Shown: positions 52,726 through 64,000 of the stretch, in pieces
Layout: each line of letters begins with the position of its first letter
Position numbering within the stretch: position 1 is the first letter of the stretch
Assembly: GCA_018881555.1 (NCBI GenBank)
Contig: JACAXG010000051.1
Span: forward strand, 5,629,546 to 5,693,545
DNA: 64,000 nt
DNA from: Amblyornis subalaris
Lineage: Eukaryota; Chordata; Aves; Passeriformes; Ptilonorhynchidae
Direction: 5' to 3'
Translations under genes and position numbers: made by a program
The notes under the pieces: model-generated
The model's input: the letters and a program-made list of their open reading frames with translations, nothing else
The model's database searches: none
What the model was told of the DNA's origin: nothing

Positions 52726-55700
52726 TATGGTTGTTTGAACAAACACCTCCGTGCTGGTCATGCATGTATAAATTGTCTCCATTAATATAATGTTATCCTT
52801 GTCTGTGAAGAATACAAAACTGCATTGCACATTAAAAAAAAAATCAAATTAGTATCTTACAACTCCCTCTGTTTGCCTACCATTGCTGTAATTAATCTCC
52901 AGTGTCTAGATGATATAGAAGATAATATAAGAATGTCTGCATAGTGCTGTAGCATACAGTGCAGAAGTGTCCCGTCTAGTGGTGGGCTCAACCAGGAAAC
53001 CCTGCATCTGCCCAGACGTTCTGTGCAGCTCTGAGCCTGACCTGACAAGCTCTGTTCAGTTTGGCAAAGTACTGGGGAGAGGAGGGGATCAAAGGAGCAC
53101 ATCAAACTAAACTGTAATATTGCTTTCAAACCTAAGCTGATTTATTTAGAGCTAGCTTTGATGTCTTTGCACTCATAAGTATAGCTCCAGAAAGTTTTCA
53201 TACATTAGCAACTAGAAAGCTCATCATATATCATACCNATTTTTTAGTGTTTAGAGGAATCCCAAATAAAGGACGTTTATTGACACAACACAGAATGCTT
53301 ATTAAGCTGGTAAAAGAAAAGAAGTCTAAGGGAAATCTCAATATACTTTACTAAAATAATGTTAATTCTTACTAGGAGCAAAAAAATGACATTTTGAAGT
53401 GGGTTTTTTTTTTGTTTTTTGGGGGTTTTTTACAGGAAACCGAGCATTTGCAATTCTCATTAGAGGAATAGAGTAAATGACAGACTCAAAGCTCATTTAA
53501 TTTTCTTTAAGCAGCTTGTATACAATACATGGGGTCTCAGGTCCCATTCACACTATTCCATAGAGTGAGTGTTAATTTATAGCTGATAAAGCAGTCTTGC
53601 AGAGTGAGAGATATAAAATGAGGGAGAAAAAAATCCACCCAAACCTAGCAGTCAGTGAAGATCCTCAAAATGAAGAGAGACTGAGTTGCTGAGGTGTGCT
53701 GTCTACTTAATGCTTTGTACCGAAGTGACGCCAAATGCTGCAATCTGATTAATTTAAATGGCAAGCATGAACATCCTAACATTAGTAGCTTAAGAAGAAA
53801 TATGTAGTACTTCCTTAACAGTTTAGTTATCTATTTCATGGTTCAGGATTGTACTTTCCAAAACTAATAATTTTTAGATTTCATGAATTTTAAGTATTTA
53901 ATGAATTTTTTAAAAAGGTAGTTTGAACAGGCAAGTTGACAGTAATGGAAGGAAGTGTCTTGCAGAGAGGTGACTTAATTAAACCTATAAATACCATAGG
54001 GAAGATAGTAAGTTGCTAATGAATATAATGAGCAGTAACCTAGGTACTAGTGAGAAGAAAAGAAAGGCAATAGACCATTGTATCAAGCTGATGAAGCTCC
54101 CTAGTATTTCACATATGAACATTGCCTAGAAAGAGTTTGCTGAACATGTCCTTTCTCCTGGTAGTGTTACTGAAAACCAGATGAGCCATAGTTAAAGCTG
54201 GGTTGCAAAGGAGAGAAGCACTTGTTTTAATCACTATGCCATTTATATTTGCACAAATTAGTAAATCAAATGCTGTTGTGTGAATGGCAAAAGTAAAACC
54301 TTTTCAGTGCAGCTTAAATCTGATAAACATTTCCATTTAATTGTTTTGTGTGAACTACTGACATATAATCAATCAAGTGCTCTGCTGAAAACAAACAAAA
54401 AAAAGCCTAGTAAGTATTTCTGCATATCTTTACTGTGCTACCATAGCATTCACCTTGGAGGAAAAAAAAATTAAATTCTCATTTTTCAGTACCTTATTGC
54501 TATTTTATTACTAACATTGTTGTTACAAACAATCAGCTCCAAACTACAGGAGAAGTTATGGAGCTAACCTGTTTAAATTAATACATAAAACCAGTAGTTG
54601 GCCACTAACAACACCTTTGTGCTGGTAAGTCACACATGCATCCTGCTATCATCTTTGCTTTTTTTCTGCTGGTAGCATAAAGTTCGTTCAGTTTAAATTA
54701 CCTACAGGACACAATGCTGTAACCTTAGTTTACTAACATAGCCTTTCAGAGTGTGGAGTACTGCACAGTGTTTCTCAGAGCCTTGGTCACTGGTCTCCCA
54801 AATCGACTGACCTTTAGAAGGCTTGTTAATGGAAACCAGGAATCAGGTGATGAAAGCACACATTCAAATCTTGAGGACAAGTATTTAGACACAAGAGCTG
54901 TGAAAAACCTTCAGATGCTCAGAGTATTCTTGAAAATAGAGACTGATNCTGTCAGTTCAAGACATGTATCTGAGCAGATGTGATCCACCTGATGTTAGGG
55001 TTCTTGTTTAATCAACTCTTTCAATTCTCTTGAATAAAATTCCCCAGAGTTAATATATATTTTGGTTATATTTGTAGGAAAAACAAACCCAAAACATACT
55101 GATTTTGGCAGTTGGAAAAATAGGTCAACACTTCTTGGCTTTTAATCAGCATTTTCTAAATAATGTTTCAGAACAGACAAGTACCTAGAGGACTGGTCTC
55201 AGATACAGTATTTTCCTTATTACTAGCAAGTGCTTTCATGCAGAGATTCTTGGTGCTAATCATGACACTAATACATTGGTCTATCTTGTCAGTCCGTCCT
55301 CTGAACTTTGCTATTGTGGTAGTATCACTGTGCAGTTTGCTTTGACCAGTTGTAGCTGATGGAAAATCTCCCGATGATCACTTTCAATCCCTTGTTCTTC
55401 AGCAAGTCTGCATCACATTTGTATTTCAGTCATGTGTCTGTGTTTGGAATGTGTGCATCAAGCAGGTCACCATGCAGTCCTTGCCCTGAGTGTTGAAGGA
55501 GATGTGGGAATGCGCCCTCTCCCTTCAGCACACCAAAGGGCTACCGAGGCACAAAAGATCTCAGAATACACCGCACTATATCTTTCAGACTGAGAAATGA
55601 AGTGTCCAGACCTGCATAACATGAACATGCCGNCACATATGGTTTAGCACAGTCATGCCTTGTTCTTGGAAGAATGAAATCATGGGATGAAAGGCAGTCT

Positions 55701-58700
55701 GGTCTGGCAGAGCTGTTGGAAGAAAAGGCATAAACAGCATGTGTTCCACTAACCATTAACTGTTTAGGCAGAGGTATATGATGAGGGGATTTAGAAGGCT
55801 TTTGTAACCTGTAGGACAATCATACAGTATATGTGCTTTCACTCCCTGACCAAAGAAATGAATTATTTCCTTGTATTCCTCTTACAAGGTACAGCAGTAC
55901 ACTTCTTAAAAGGTACTTGTGTTATAGCACCTTTTTTTTTTTTACTTTGATCGGAATAAATATTTCACTTCAAAGCTTGGGAATTAGAGGATTAGGGGGA
56001 AAAAGGAAAATAAACTATTGCTTACAGAAGTAGTTTAGAACCTGCTGATGTTAAAAGTTTACAGCAAATTTAAAACTGGAAAACCAATTGTCACATCATT
56101 TAGGGGTTCTAATGCATAACCTTATTTATACAGGATACTTCCTTATTGATGTTTGCTTATACTTTGAGTGGTCTGTTACCTCCAGTCTAGCAAAAGTTGC
56201 TTGTAATAAGAAGTCATTTTAGGACANGTGAAACTAGCCAATCCTTTTCAGTGTTTGTCCTGGTAATTGTGTCAGTTTGTTGGGGGTTTTTTTTTGTTTT
56301 CTTTAAATTCATAAATGATACTATTTCTAGTTATTTGCCAGTTTAGAAGCTGCAACATTTATCTTTGTCTTTGGCAATGGATATTTAAACTGTTCTTGAA
56401 CAGGGTTTAACTTTCTAACATGGCATTAAGTTTGGTATCCATGAACCTTATAACAATATGTCTCTTGCAGAAAACACAGTTTAGCAGGTGGACTGGTATC
56501 TATCATCTTTGATACTGAATATAGAAAAGAAGCACTACCCTTTGTCATATGCAAGGAAGTAGCCGTAGAAGTGAAGTGATAAAAGTGCCTGTGAGAAAAA
56601 GCTCTGCATCCACTATGATATAGTTTGGGGTAAAAGCTAATCTTGCCCATTGTTTCTACTTTACCTATGAGACACCCAGTAAAATTCACTTACAACTGAT
56701 TTGGATACAGGCCTTTAAACCATAACATGAACATTGAATAAAAATAAGAATTTACAAGATTTTAATGGAAGTACACTGAATATCTTTATGAATGAACCTA
56801 TAATAAATTACAAATTACTTGTTTTCCTTTTCAAGGATTTAAAGAGTTAATTTACTGAACCTGAATGTGAGAAACGAAATGCAAGCATACAAATGTTTAG
56901 TATGTGAAATACTGTGTAGAGCGTCCTTTTTGAGCTGTTAAAGTGCTGAAATATGCTACTGTTGCATACAGATTTGCATATCCAATACTTCTAAAGAGTT
57001 ACAAAGCTGTAAACGATAATGCTAGCTGATGGAATCTGATGCAGAGAAGTTATATCTTGTCTGTGATTCCATACACAAAATAATGAAATCTATAACTCAT
57101 ATCAACATTTTCCAAAGGTGTGTAACAGTCCTTATACTGATCCTCTAAAATGTGAGAATTGTTTTCTACTTAGATTTTACTGCTATATACTACATCACAG
57201 CCAATGATTGAAAATAGACACTGACATGTCCTGGAGAAAATTATAATCAGAAGTGTTCTTTCTTGGTATTTCATNAGCATGCATCTCTGTTCTCGAACAG
57301 TCTAATTTACCATTCAGTTCCCCCTATTTTCTAGTAACCTAAGTTAAGTATGAAACATATACACACTTCTGTGAAAGGTATAGTCATCACACTGCTCTAT
57401 CATTGTTTTTTTCTGCTATTACTTTTAACCTAGTGGGTTCCTCTAGTGGCATAAAACCAGTGCACAGAGAAACACCACTGAACTGCTAGAAATCCGAACT
57501 GTTTTCATTCCACTGAACAAGGATATTAAGTTAATGTATAGAGGACACAAAATAGAGTAAAGCTCATTAAATTACACTTTTCTAAACAACCTTTTTGTAC
57601 TGAAGTAGTCAGCAAGGGTTCTACAGAGAGATTATGGATATGTCTCTGCNAGCAGAAGACAGCTCATTATGCTTGTGCTCGGAGCTCACTGGCCTTGAAC
57701 TCTGTACTTCAGAAGCTATGCAGCATTAGCATTAGTTCTGCCAAAAAAAAAAAGGTTTAAAAAAGCCCTGTTTAGACATCTCTATAAACATACAGTTAGC
57801 TATTGATTCCTCAAGGAAGCATACCTGCAATCTAGGTGTTCTGAACTCTTAATCTATTCCTCTTCCAAAATACAGGTATCCAAATTATCTGATCTGTGCT
57901 TCACAAAGTTCTGAATGTTGGCAAGTGCTGGCAGCCACTGCTGTCACGATAACACAGAAGTTCCTGTCACATGAGCTCTAGAATTTAGAATTAATGTTTC
58001 TCTNTTGGACCTTTCTTGCATAACGTACTTGGGTTTGTCAGGATGTGCCTACTGAAACCTCCACAGTGTTTTGAGTAATAAGATGCTTTTTAGGTCTGCT
58101 TTAAACCAGTTGATTAAAGCATTTGCTTGGATGATGGAAGATGGTCTCACACCTCTTCCTTACAAAGTATTTTATAAGGGNTTGGAATAGAGGTGATATG
58201 CATCTCAGGTGCTATTTAAATGACCCTTATGTAAGACAGCTATTCTTGCTGTGAAAGTGTTCTGGTTTTCACACTTGGATATTTACTGACCCATAAAGAA
58301 GAGTGAACACAGCCACATCCGTGGTAAAGTGGATTAGAACAGACATGTTAAAGTTTAGTTTTAGGTCCTCACAGTAACTAGATACTCATTAAATAGAGAA
58401 CAGAGATACTTATAAATTACTTTTAAATACAAGTTGTTGGGGTACTCTCTTGGAAATTCAGCTGTTTCATGTAATAAGAAAAAAGAGGCACCTTGGATAT
58501 GTTTGGTTTNGTTTTGGTTTTTTTTCCCCTCCCATAATATAGCTAAATGGCTTAGCCATTGAGTTATTGGGCTTGAAAATGGGCTGTATTTTCACTTTTT
58601 GAAGCAGTTCTCTGAGAAAGTACTAGTTGATGTAGCCACCTAATCCTAGATGTGATTTATGTCAGTGAGGGCATAGGGGAGGGAGAAGGTTCATTCCAGT

Positions 58701-61700
58701 CTTCTTTTTTACAGAGAGTCTTCTCAAGATTTCTGTCCACTGAGCTTTGGTATCTTCCTGCTCGGTATTGGTAGGCTCTTGCCACACTTCGCATACTAAT
58801 CTTTCTTGTGAGCTCTATAAGATATTTAAGTACCTTAACATGTGGTTGAAGATTACAGTTGCCACAGGATACCAGTGGCCTTGCAGTGATAAAACCAAGC
58901 CATTTTTTGAAGGTAGCTGTAAATGAGCTTGATCCACTTCTCATTGAAGAGTGGTAATACATATCTTAGGTCTAGATTTCAGAGTTCAGNTTCCAAATAA
59001 AAATCTTCTGAAAAACTACTCATTTGTTGGCCTCATTATAAGTAAATTTTAAATCCTGATGTTGGAACTAGCTCCAAAGCAGATCCTGATCATAGCTAAC
59101 TTTTAATAAGTTACATCTAGTAGGATATTATGCAGTATTGTAGTGTGGTATGCGTTGCAAATGTAATGAAGTCAACCTGAGACCTCACTACAACATTGCT
59201 CTTAAATCTGTTGACAAATGCGGAGACTATAAAGAGTGTTTTGCGAGTTATAAATACGTGGATTAGCAAAGTGCTCATTTTGTACACTGAGGAGATTCTG
59301 ACAACAACTTAATAAACAACAAAGCATCACAACAAAGCATATAATGCATTATGCATTATGGTCCTGGTCACAGTTTAGCAGTTTTTTTTCTTTAACGGAT
59401 TAGGCCATTTTGTGTACATACTTCAGCCCACTCAGTTTTTCTTCAGGTGATTTTAGCAGACATTTACACTGATTTATTTCTATCTTCTTTTTTATTTTTA
59501 ATCACTTTTTTCTCTTCTTTCACTTTTTTTTTTTTTAAGTTCCTATGTAGTATTTTCTCTTGGTTGGTTGTGGTTGTTATTTGGAGATGGGAAATTTTTT
59601 GGTTGCTTGTTTCCTCATGAAATTTTTTTTTCTAAGTGTTATATCTACCAGGCAAACCTTCCAGCTGTAATACTCATAGTAAGGATGTGATTAATATTTT
59701 CCATACTAGTAAGGTAACTAAAATACTGAGTAAACATGAAACTGTCTTTCCCTATGCTTAAATAGTGAGTTTGAAGCACGGAGGAATACAAGTCATGTTG
59801 TCACAGTCTTGTTGTGCCATACCTAAAGTATACAATCACTGACTTAGTGTAAATACTGTTCTTGTAAGAGATTCTTCCAAAATCACTACCACTGATATTT
59901 TTCTTTATCCCAAAGTTTGTTTATGTTTTTAATTTAAGTCACAGTGATTTAACAATATCGTAATAATATCTTTATGAAAATAGCTAAATCTGTACTGAGT
60001 GCAAGTCTTCCTCACTTCATAGAACAGTCTACCTGCTAAAAGAAAATCAACTATACACTGTGGCTAAAGTTCCTAAAGCTTTGAATGTAATTCAGCCACA
60101 TCATTCTTGGATGATGGTCATCTAAAAATATTTGTCGTATTTCCCCTATATGAAATATGGGAAGCTCTGTGAAGCTGAAGAGATGATGATTTTTTTTTCA
60201 ACTGAAGTCATACACCTCCCACTCTTCAGGAATCCTGTATCTAAAATTATAGTTGTGCAATTTTGAGGATTCTTTTTTGCTCAAATGTAATTCAAGTGTG
60301 AATGACAAGATTTTTTTTTTCTTGTCAGTGTCATCATTAATACACCTGCTGGTGACATTCTCGAGTAAAAAAGCCACCATTGTTTCATGAGGAGTTTCTT
60401 GCTTATCTTTTAGAGAGTAAAAAACTGTGTCTTTTGATGTTACATTTGTGCTTTCCCTGATTAACACTTGACCTCAAACAAACTCCGAATTATTATATTT
60501 ACTCTTTAACAGATCTGAAAAAGCCATTAAATATTATGTCNTTCTAAAGCTTTGACAGAAAAATGTGGGTTGTGTGATTGGATTTTTGAAGTTCACTTTG
60601 AGCAGAAATTAAAGCTGCCATTAATCTTCATTACACTGAAAATTAATTCAGATAATTCTGTCTAAAGGGATTGGCTAGGTTGCTGGAAAATAGATAGGAC
60701 TAATACTGTGTGAGATGTTAGATTGTACCCTGAATTTGATTCTTTTAAGAAACACTGATGAATTGTCAGAAGGATTTCAATAGCTCTAAAAGTTTAGTGT
60801 TAGCAGTTATGCCTGTCTTCTTTCGTATTATCCTTTTCAGGTCCTGTAAGTTGTAGAGGGTTGGTATGCAGAAAGATCGGAATGGTAATCCAAGTACTTT
60901 CCATGTGTGTAAGGAAACTAGAGATAAAGCATTCCTATGTTTTCACAAGACAAGAAAAATGAAGCCTAATGCAGGGATCATTTAATACAAGCTATATGCT
61001 CTTCTGTCTTGCATCAATATTGAGAAATCAGTGCTTGGCAGAAAACATCACTCCCTACTGTGACACTTTTCATGTTAAAACTTATTTCTCTAAGTACATG
61101 GTAATGTTGTAGACACAATAGGGGGTCATCTGAATTTAGCAGAACACAGATAAAACTTTGCTTTTGTCATTAGCTTTGAACTAAAGTAGAATGAAGAATT
61201 ATGAGCAAGTTGTTTGTGGAAATGCTCTGTATTGTACAACTTATTAGCACTATAAATTTTTAAACTGTTCACAGTGAGTTTATCTAATTTCTTCCCTCCA
61301 GACTAGCAGGGTGTGAATTGTCTTTCAAAGTGAATTATCCTATTGAAGCAATTAGTTTCTTTATTGAATTTAGGTTAGTACTCTGTGATCTCTTGTGCCA
61401 GATTCTTCTATCTCAGAAAAGTTTCAAATTCAAAGAAAGAAAACGACNATCTATAATGGGATACAAAATTTTTATGTAGTTTTGTCTCTGACAAAAGAGT
61501 AGAGAGGAAGGAGAATCCATCAGCAGATGTGGCTTGTGATATAAATCCTAAATTGGGTCATTTAGTGAAGTAATCTATCAGAATAATTGCACAGTGACAG
61601 TCATGTATTTTGTCATCAAGTTAACTTATAAATGCTAATCACTTTTTCCCCTGTGCTGAATCATGTAAACATAAAATGTGTAATAGTAGTACCTGAGTTG

Positions 61701-62235
61701 TCAATGTCTTAATGTGAGTAACGNACACCTGAAGAGTTTCTGCAACCTGAACATTCAGTCCTAGCTACCCTTATGGATTCCAGAGATACATATTTTTAGT
61801 AAAGCATATAATTTTTTCCTGAGCTTTGCCCGATGTCTCCTAAATGAAGCATTTATCAAGTGGTTTGTAGCAATAGAAAGTTGTTTTGTAACATATTGTA
61901 TCTTGGGAGTCTAAGACATTGGGATTGTTAAACTATTTCAACATAATTGCATAGCACCAGTATCAAACTGTAAATTAATCTGCTGTAATTCCAGTAGTGA
62001 TACCAATAGCATATGCGGCTGCCATTTATATTATTGTTTGTGCTTAATTTGGTGAAGGTAGATGTAGGTGTAGAAAAGACTAACAGTCNCCCACCACCTT
62101 CCAGTTCTCAGTCTGTACTCTGCATCGTGTATAAAGAAAAGTAATCTTTATGGCTTATCATCAAATAGAACCTCTTTCAGAGTAAAACANGTGTTCATTT
62201 CAGTGCACAGAAATTGGAGCAAGTGTGACAGAAGG
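52726..62235. other. Long intronic stretch, no gene seen
   Basis: About 9.5 kb of AT-rich intron with T-rich runs near 53400-53430, 55929-55942, 56280-56300 and 59384-59640. Open frames of 60-101 codons occur on both strands with no recognisable domain, the longest on the minus strand at 58962-58657. No transposon family was recognised. Confidence 0.5.
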
Positions 62236-62540
62236 CTAGCATGGATGAACATAAAGCTCCTGGCTGACATTTGATGTAAAAATGAACTATGAAGTAGGTG
62301 GAAGCTGGGACAGGTCATTTGAGAAGAGAGCAAAGACATTGCCCATGCATTTAGAAATGGAGTCAAGAATACCAAAGCTCAACTGAAGTTGGAACTAGTA
62401 AGAGACCTGAGGGACATCCGGAAGAGTTTCTGTGAATCTGCAGCAAAAAGGAACTTAAGGAAAATGGGAGTCTTCCTCTCAGCAGGACTGGGACTTACTG
62501 ACAAAGGACAGGGAAAAGGTTAAAAAATACAACAGAATAG
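62236..62540 (+). mobile_element. CR1 LINE internal fragment, sense orientation
   Basis: It resembles the CR1 second-frame region upstream of the reverse-transcriptase core. Diagnostic blocks in order are 'tggatgaacataaagctcct', 'aggtggaagctgggacagg', 'gcaaagacattgcccatgc' and 'agagacctgagggacatcc'. Being internal and not a 3' end, it must be a rearranged or truncated copy. Confidence 0.7.
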
Positions 62541-62548
62541 CTTAAGCA

Positions 62549-63844
62549 TAGCATAGCATATTTCAATTGGAAAGGACCTACAACAGTCTTCTAGACCAAC
62601 TGCCTGTCCAGTTCAGGACTGACCAAAAGTTAAAGTATATGGTTAAAGGCATTGTTGAAATGCCTCTTAAACATTGACAGACTTGGGCCATTGACCATCT
62701 CTCTAGGAAGCTTGTTCCAGTGTCTGACCACCCTCTCTGTAAAGAAATGCTTCCTAATGTCCAGTCTAAGCCTCCCCTGACACAGCTTTGAACCATTCCC
62801 ACCCATCCTGTCACTGCATATCGAGAAGAAGCGATCAGCACCTCCCTCTCCACTTCCCCTCTTCAGGAAGCTGTAGAGAGAAATGCGGTCATCCCTCAGA
62901 CTCCCTTTCTTCAGACNAGACAAATGTAAAATNATCAGCCACTCCTCACAGGACTTGCCTTCCAGCCTTGTCACCAGCTTTGATGTCCTCCTCTGGGTAC
63001 ATTCAAGGACCTTCCTGTCCTTAAATGCTGGGGTCTGGAACTGCACACAGTTTTCAAGGTGAGGCCACTCCAATGCCCATTGAATACCACAGAGTAATCA
63101 CCTCTTTTAACCAGCTGGTTGTATGTACTGTGTTTGATGCACCTCAGGATGTGGTTTGCCCTTGGCTGCCAGGGCACACCACTGACACATACTGAGCCTG
63201 CTGTCACCCAGCACCCCCAGATCCCTTTCTGTAGGGCTGCTCTCCAGACACTCCTCTCCCTGGGTATACTTGTGCCTGGATTATTACATCCCAGGTGCAG
63301 AATCTGGCATTTGGACTTGTAAAATTTCATCCCATTAATCATAGCCCAATGCCCAAATTTATCTAGGTCTCTCTGCAAGGCATCTTGTCCCTTGAGAGAG
63401 TCAACATCTCCTCTCAGTTTGGAATCATCAGCAAACTTGGTAATGATGCATTAAACTCCCGCATCCAGATCATTGATAAATATGTTGAACATAACTGACT
63501 CTAGATTTGAACCCTCAGGAATACCACTGGTGACCAGTCATGAACCAGATGTAGCCCCATTCATTATAATCCTTTAAGCTCTGCCCTTCAACCGGTTCAT
63601 GCAGTGTTCTGTGAGCTTACTGAACTCTGCTATTCAACCAGTTCTTCACCCTCTGTGCCATGAATCTGCTCATCTCACAGCTGGACCACTTGTACTGAAG
63701 GATACTGTGAGGACAGTATCAAGACCCTTATTAAAATGCAGAAAAATTACATCTACTGCCCCTCTTCATCCACTATACAGATGAACTTATTAAATTAGTT
63801 AAACAGGACTTGCCCTTTGTGAACCCATGTTGATGATTCCTGGT
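62549..63844 (-). mobile_element. CR1 LINE, long 3' part, interrupted by an LTR at right
   Basis: The left end is a short agcat repeat followed by 'ttggaaaggacctacaac', the reversed CR1 3' tip. The sequence then runs through 3' coding DNA. Minus-strand frames at 63073-62630 and 63378-62971 retain CR1 polymerase-like pieces such as RLRLDIRKHFFTERVVRHWN. It is broken at 63844 by the LTR that begins at 63845, and probably continues beyond the window. Confidence 0.9.
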
Positions 63845-64000
63845 TGTCCAGGTTTGGACAAAATCAGGAGGAAGACTAGAGGAGTCTCCTCTGCAAACGA
63901 TAGGGTTCAAAAACTCCCTTCCCCCCACCTTAGGAATTTCTCAGAGGAAAGTGAAAAAGAACCTGTTTATTTAACAAAAGGGGGGGTGCACACAGGCACC
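63845..64000 (-). mobile_element. LTR, cut by window edge, inserted into CR1
   Basis: It begins TGTCCAGGTTTGGACAAAAT and follows the first part of the LTR at 14147-14954, including a gagtctcctct block, a C-rich run and 'gaggaaagtgaaaaagaac'. On the minus strand AAATAAAC near 63966 is the probable polyadenylation region, giving antisense orientation. The other end is outside the window. Confidence 0.75.

Noticed and set aside
58657..58962. 101-codon minus-strand open frame
   Set aside because: No domain, promoter, splice sites or poly(A) context. This length is expected by chance in a window of this size.
62630..63378. Minus-strand frames as a functional reverse transcriptase
   Set aside because: They are fragments of a 5'-truncated CR1 with frame breaks and ambiguous bases, and lack the catalytic core.

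Overview
The window is vertebrate nuclear DNA, most likely from a bird and probably a songbird. The main evidence is the repeat content: several 3' ends of CR1 LINEs carry the avian 3' signature, and there are many solo LTRs of bird endogenous retroviruses, including types familiar from passerine genomes. Most of the sequence is AT-rich and non-coding, with no operons or bacterial-type genes. About 100 isolated single 'n' bases are scattered through it.

One coding exon is convincing, at 12744-12856 on the + strand. It encodes 37 whole codons plus a split codon at each end, and has a good splice acceptor and donor. The peptide matches, as I recall it, the second half of the first CUB domain of CSMD1 (CUB and Sushi multiple domains 1). 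That gene is very large, with long introns. The window is therefore best read as the end of one CSMD1 intron (1-12743), one exon (probably exon 3), and about 51 kb of the next intron (12857-64000). The + strand is the sense strand.

The rest is intron with transposable-element debris. CR1 pieces lie at 1-374, 6211-6480, 18738-18845, 23520-25640 (interrupted), 25267-25490, 37836-38484, 38598-39180, 47060-47300 (old, uncertain), 47826-49255, 62236-62540 and 62549-63844. LTRs lie at 3783-4549, 6747-7824, 8521-9224, 14147-14954, 24107-24649, 25703-26478, 35731-35799 (remnant), 52255-52721 and 63845-64000 (cut by the window edge). Several LTRs have recognisable target-site duplications. No gag, pol or env reading frame lies next to any of them, so those complete enough to judge are solo LTRs. 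The region 23.5-26.5 kb is a nest of insertions: an older CR1 was split by an LTR and by a younger CR1 in the opposite orientation, with another complete LTR just beyond.

Long stretches between these repeats (26.5-35.7, 39.2-47.0 and 52.7-62.2 kb) hold no gene or repeat family I can name. They contain only low-complexity tracts, small inverted repeats and chance reading frames. I found no tRNA, rRNA, CRISPR array or undescribed gene system. The observations most worth checking are the tryptophan-to-cysteine difference in the CSMD1 exon, a possible antisense retrocopy near 20.2-20.6 kb, a perfect 13-bp hairpin near 30.7 kb, telomere-like DNA inside a CR1, and two unexplained GC-rich patches.
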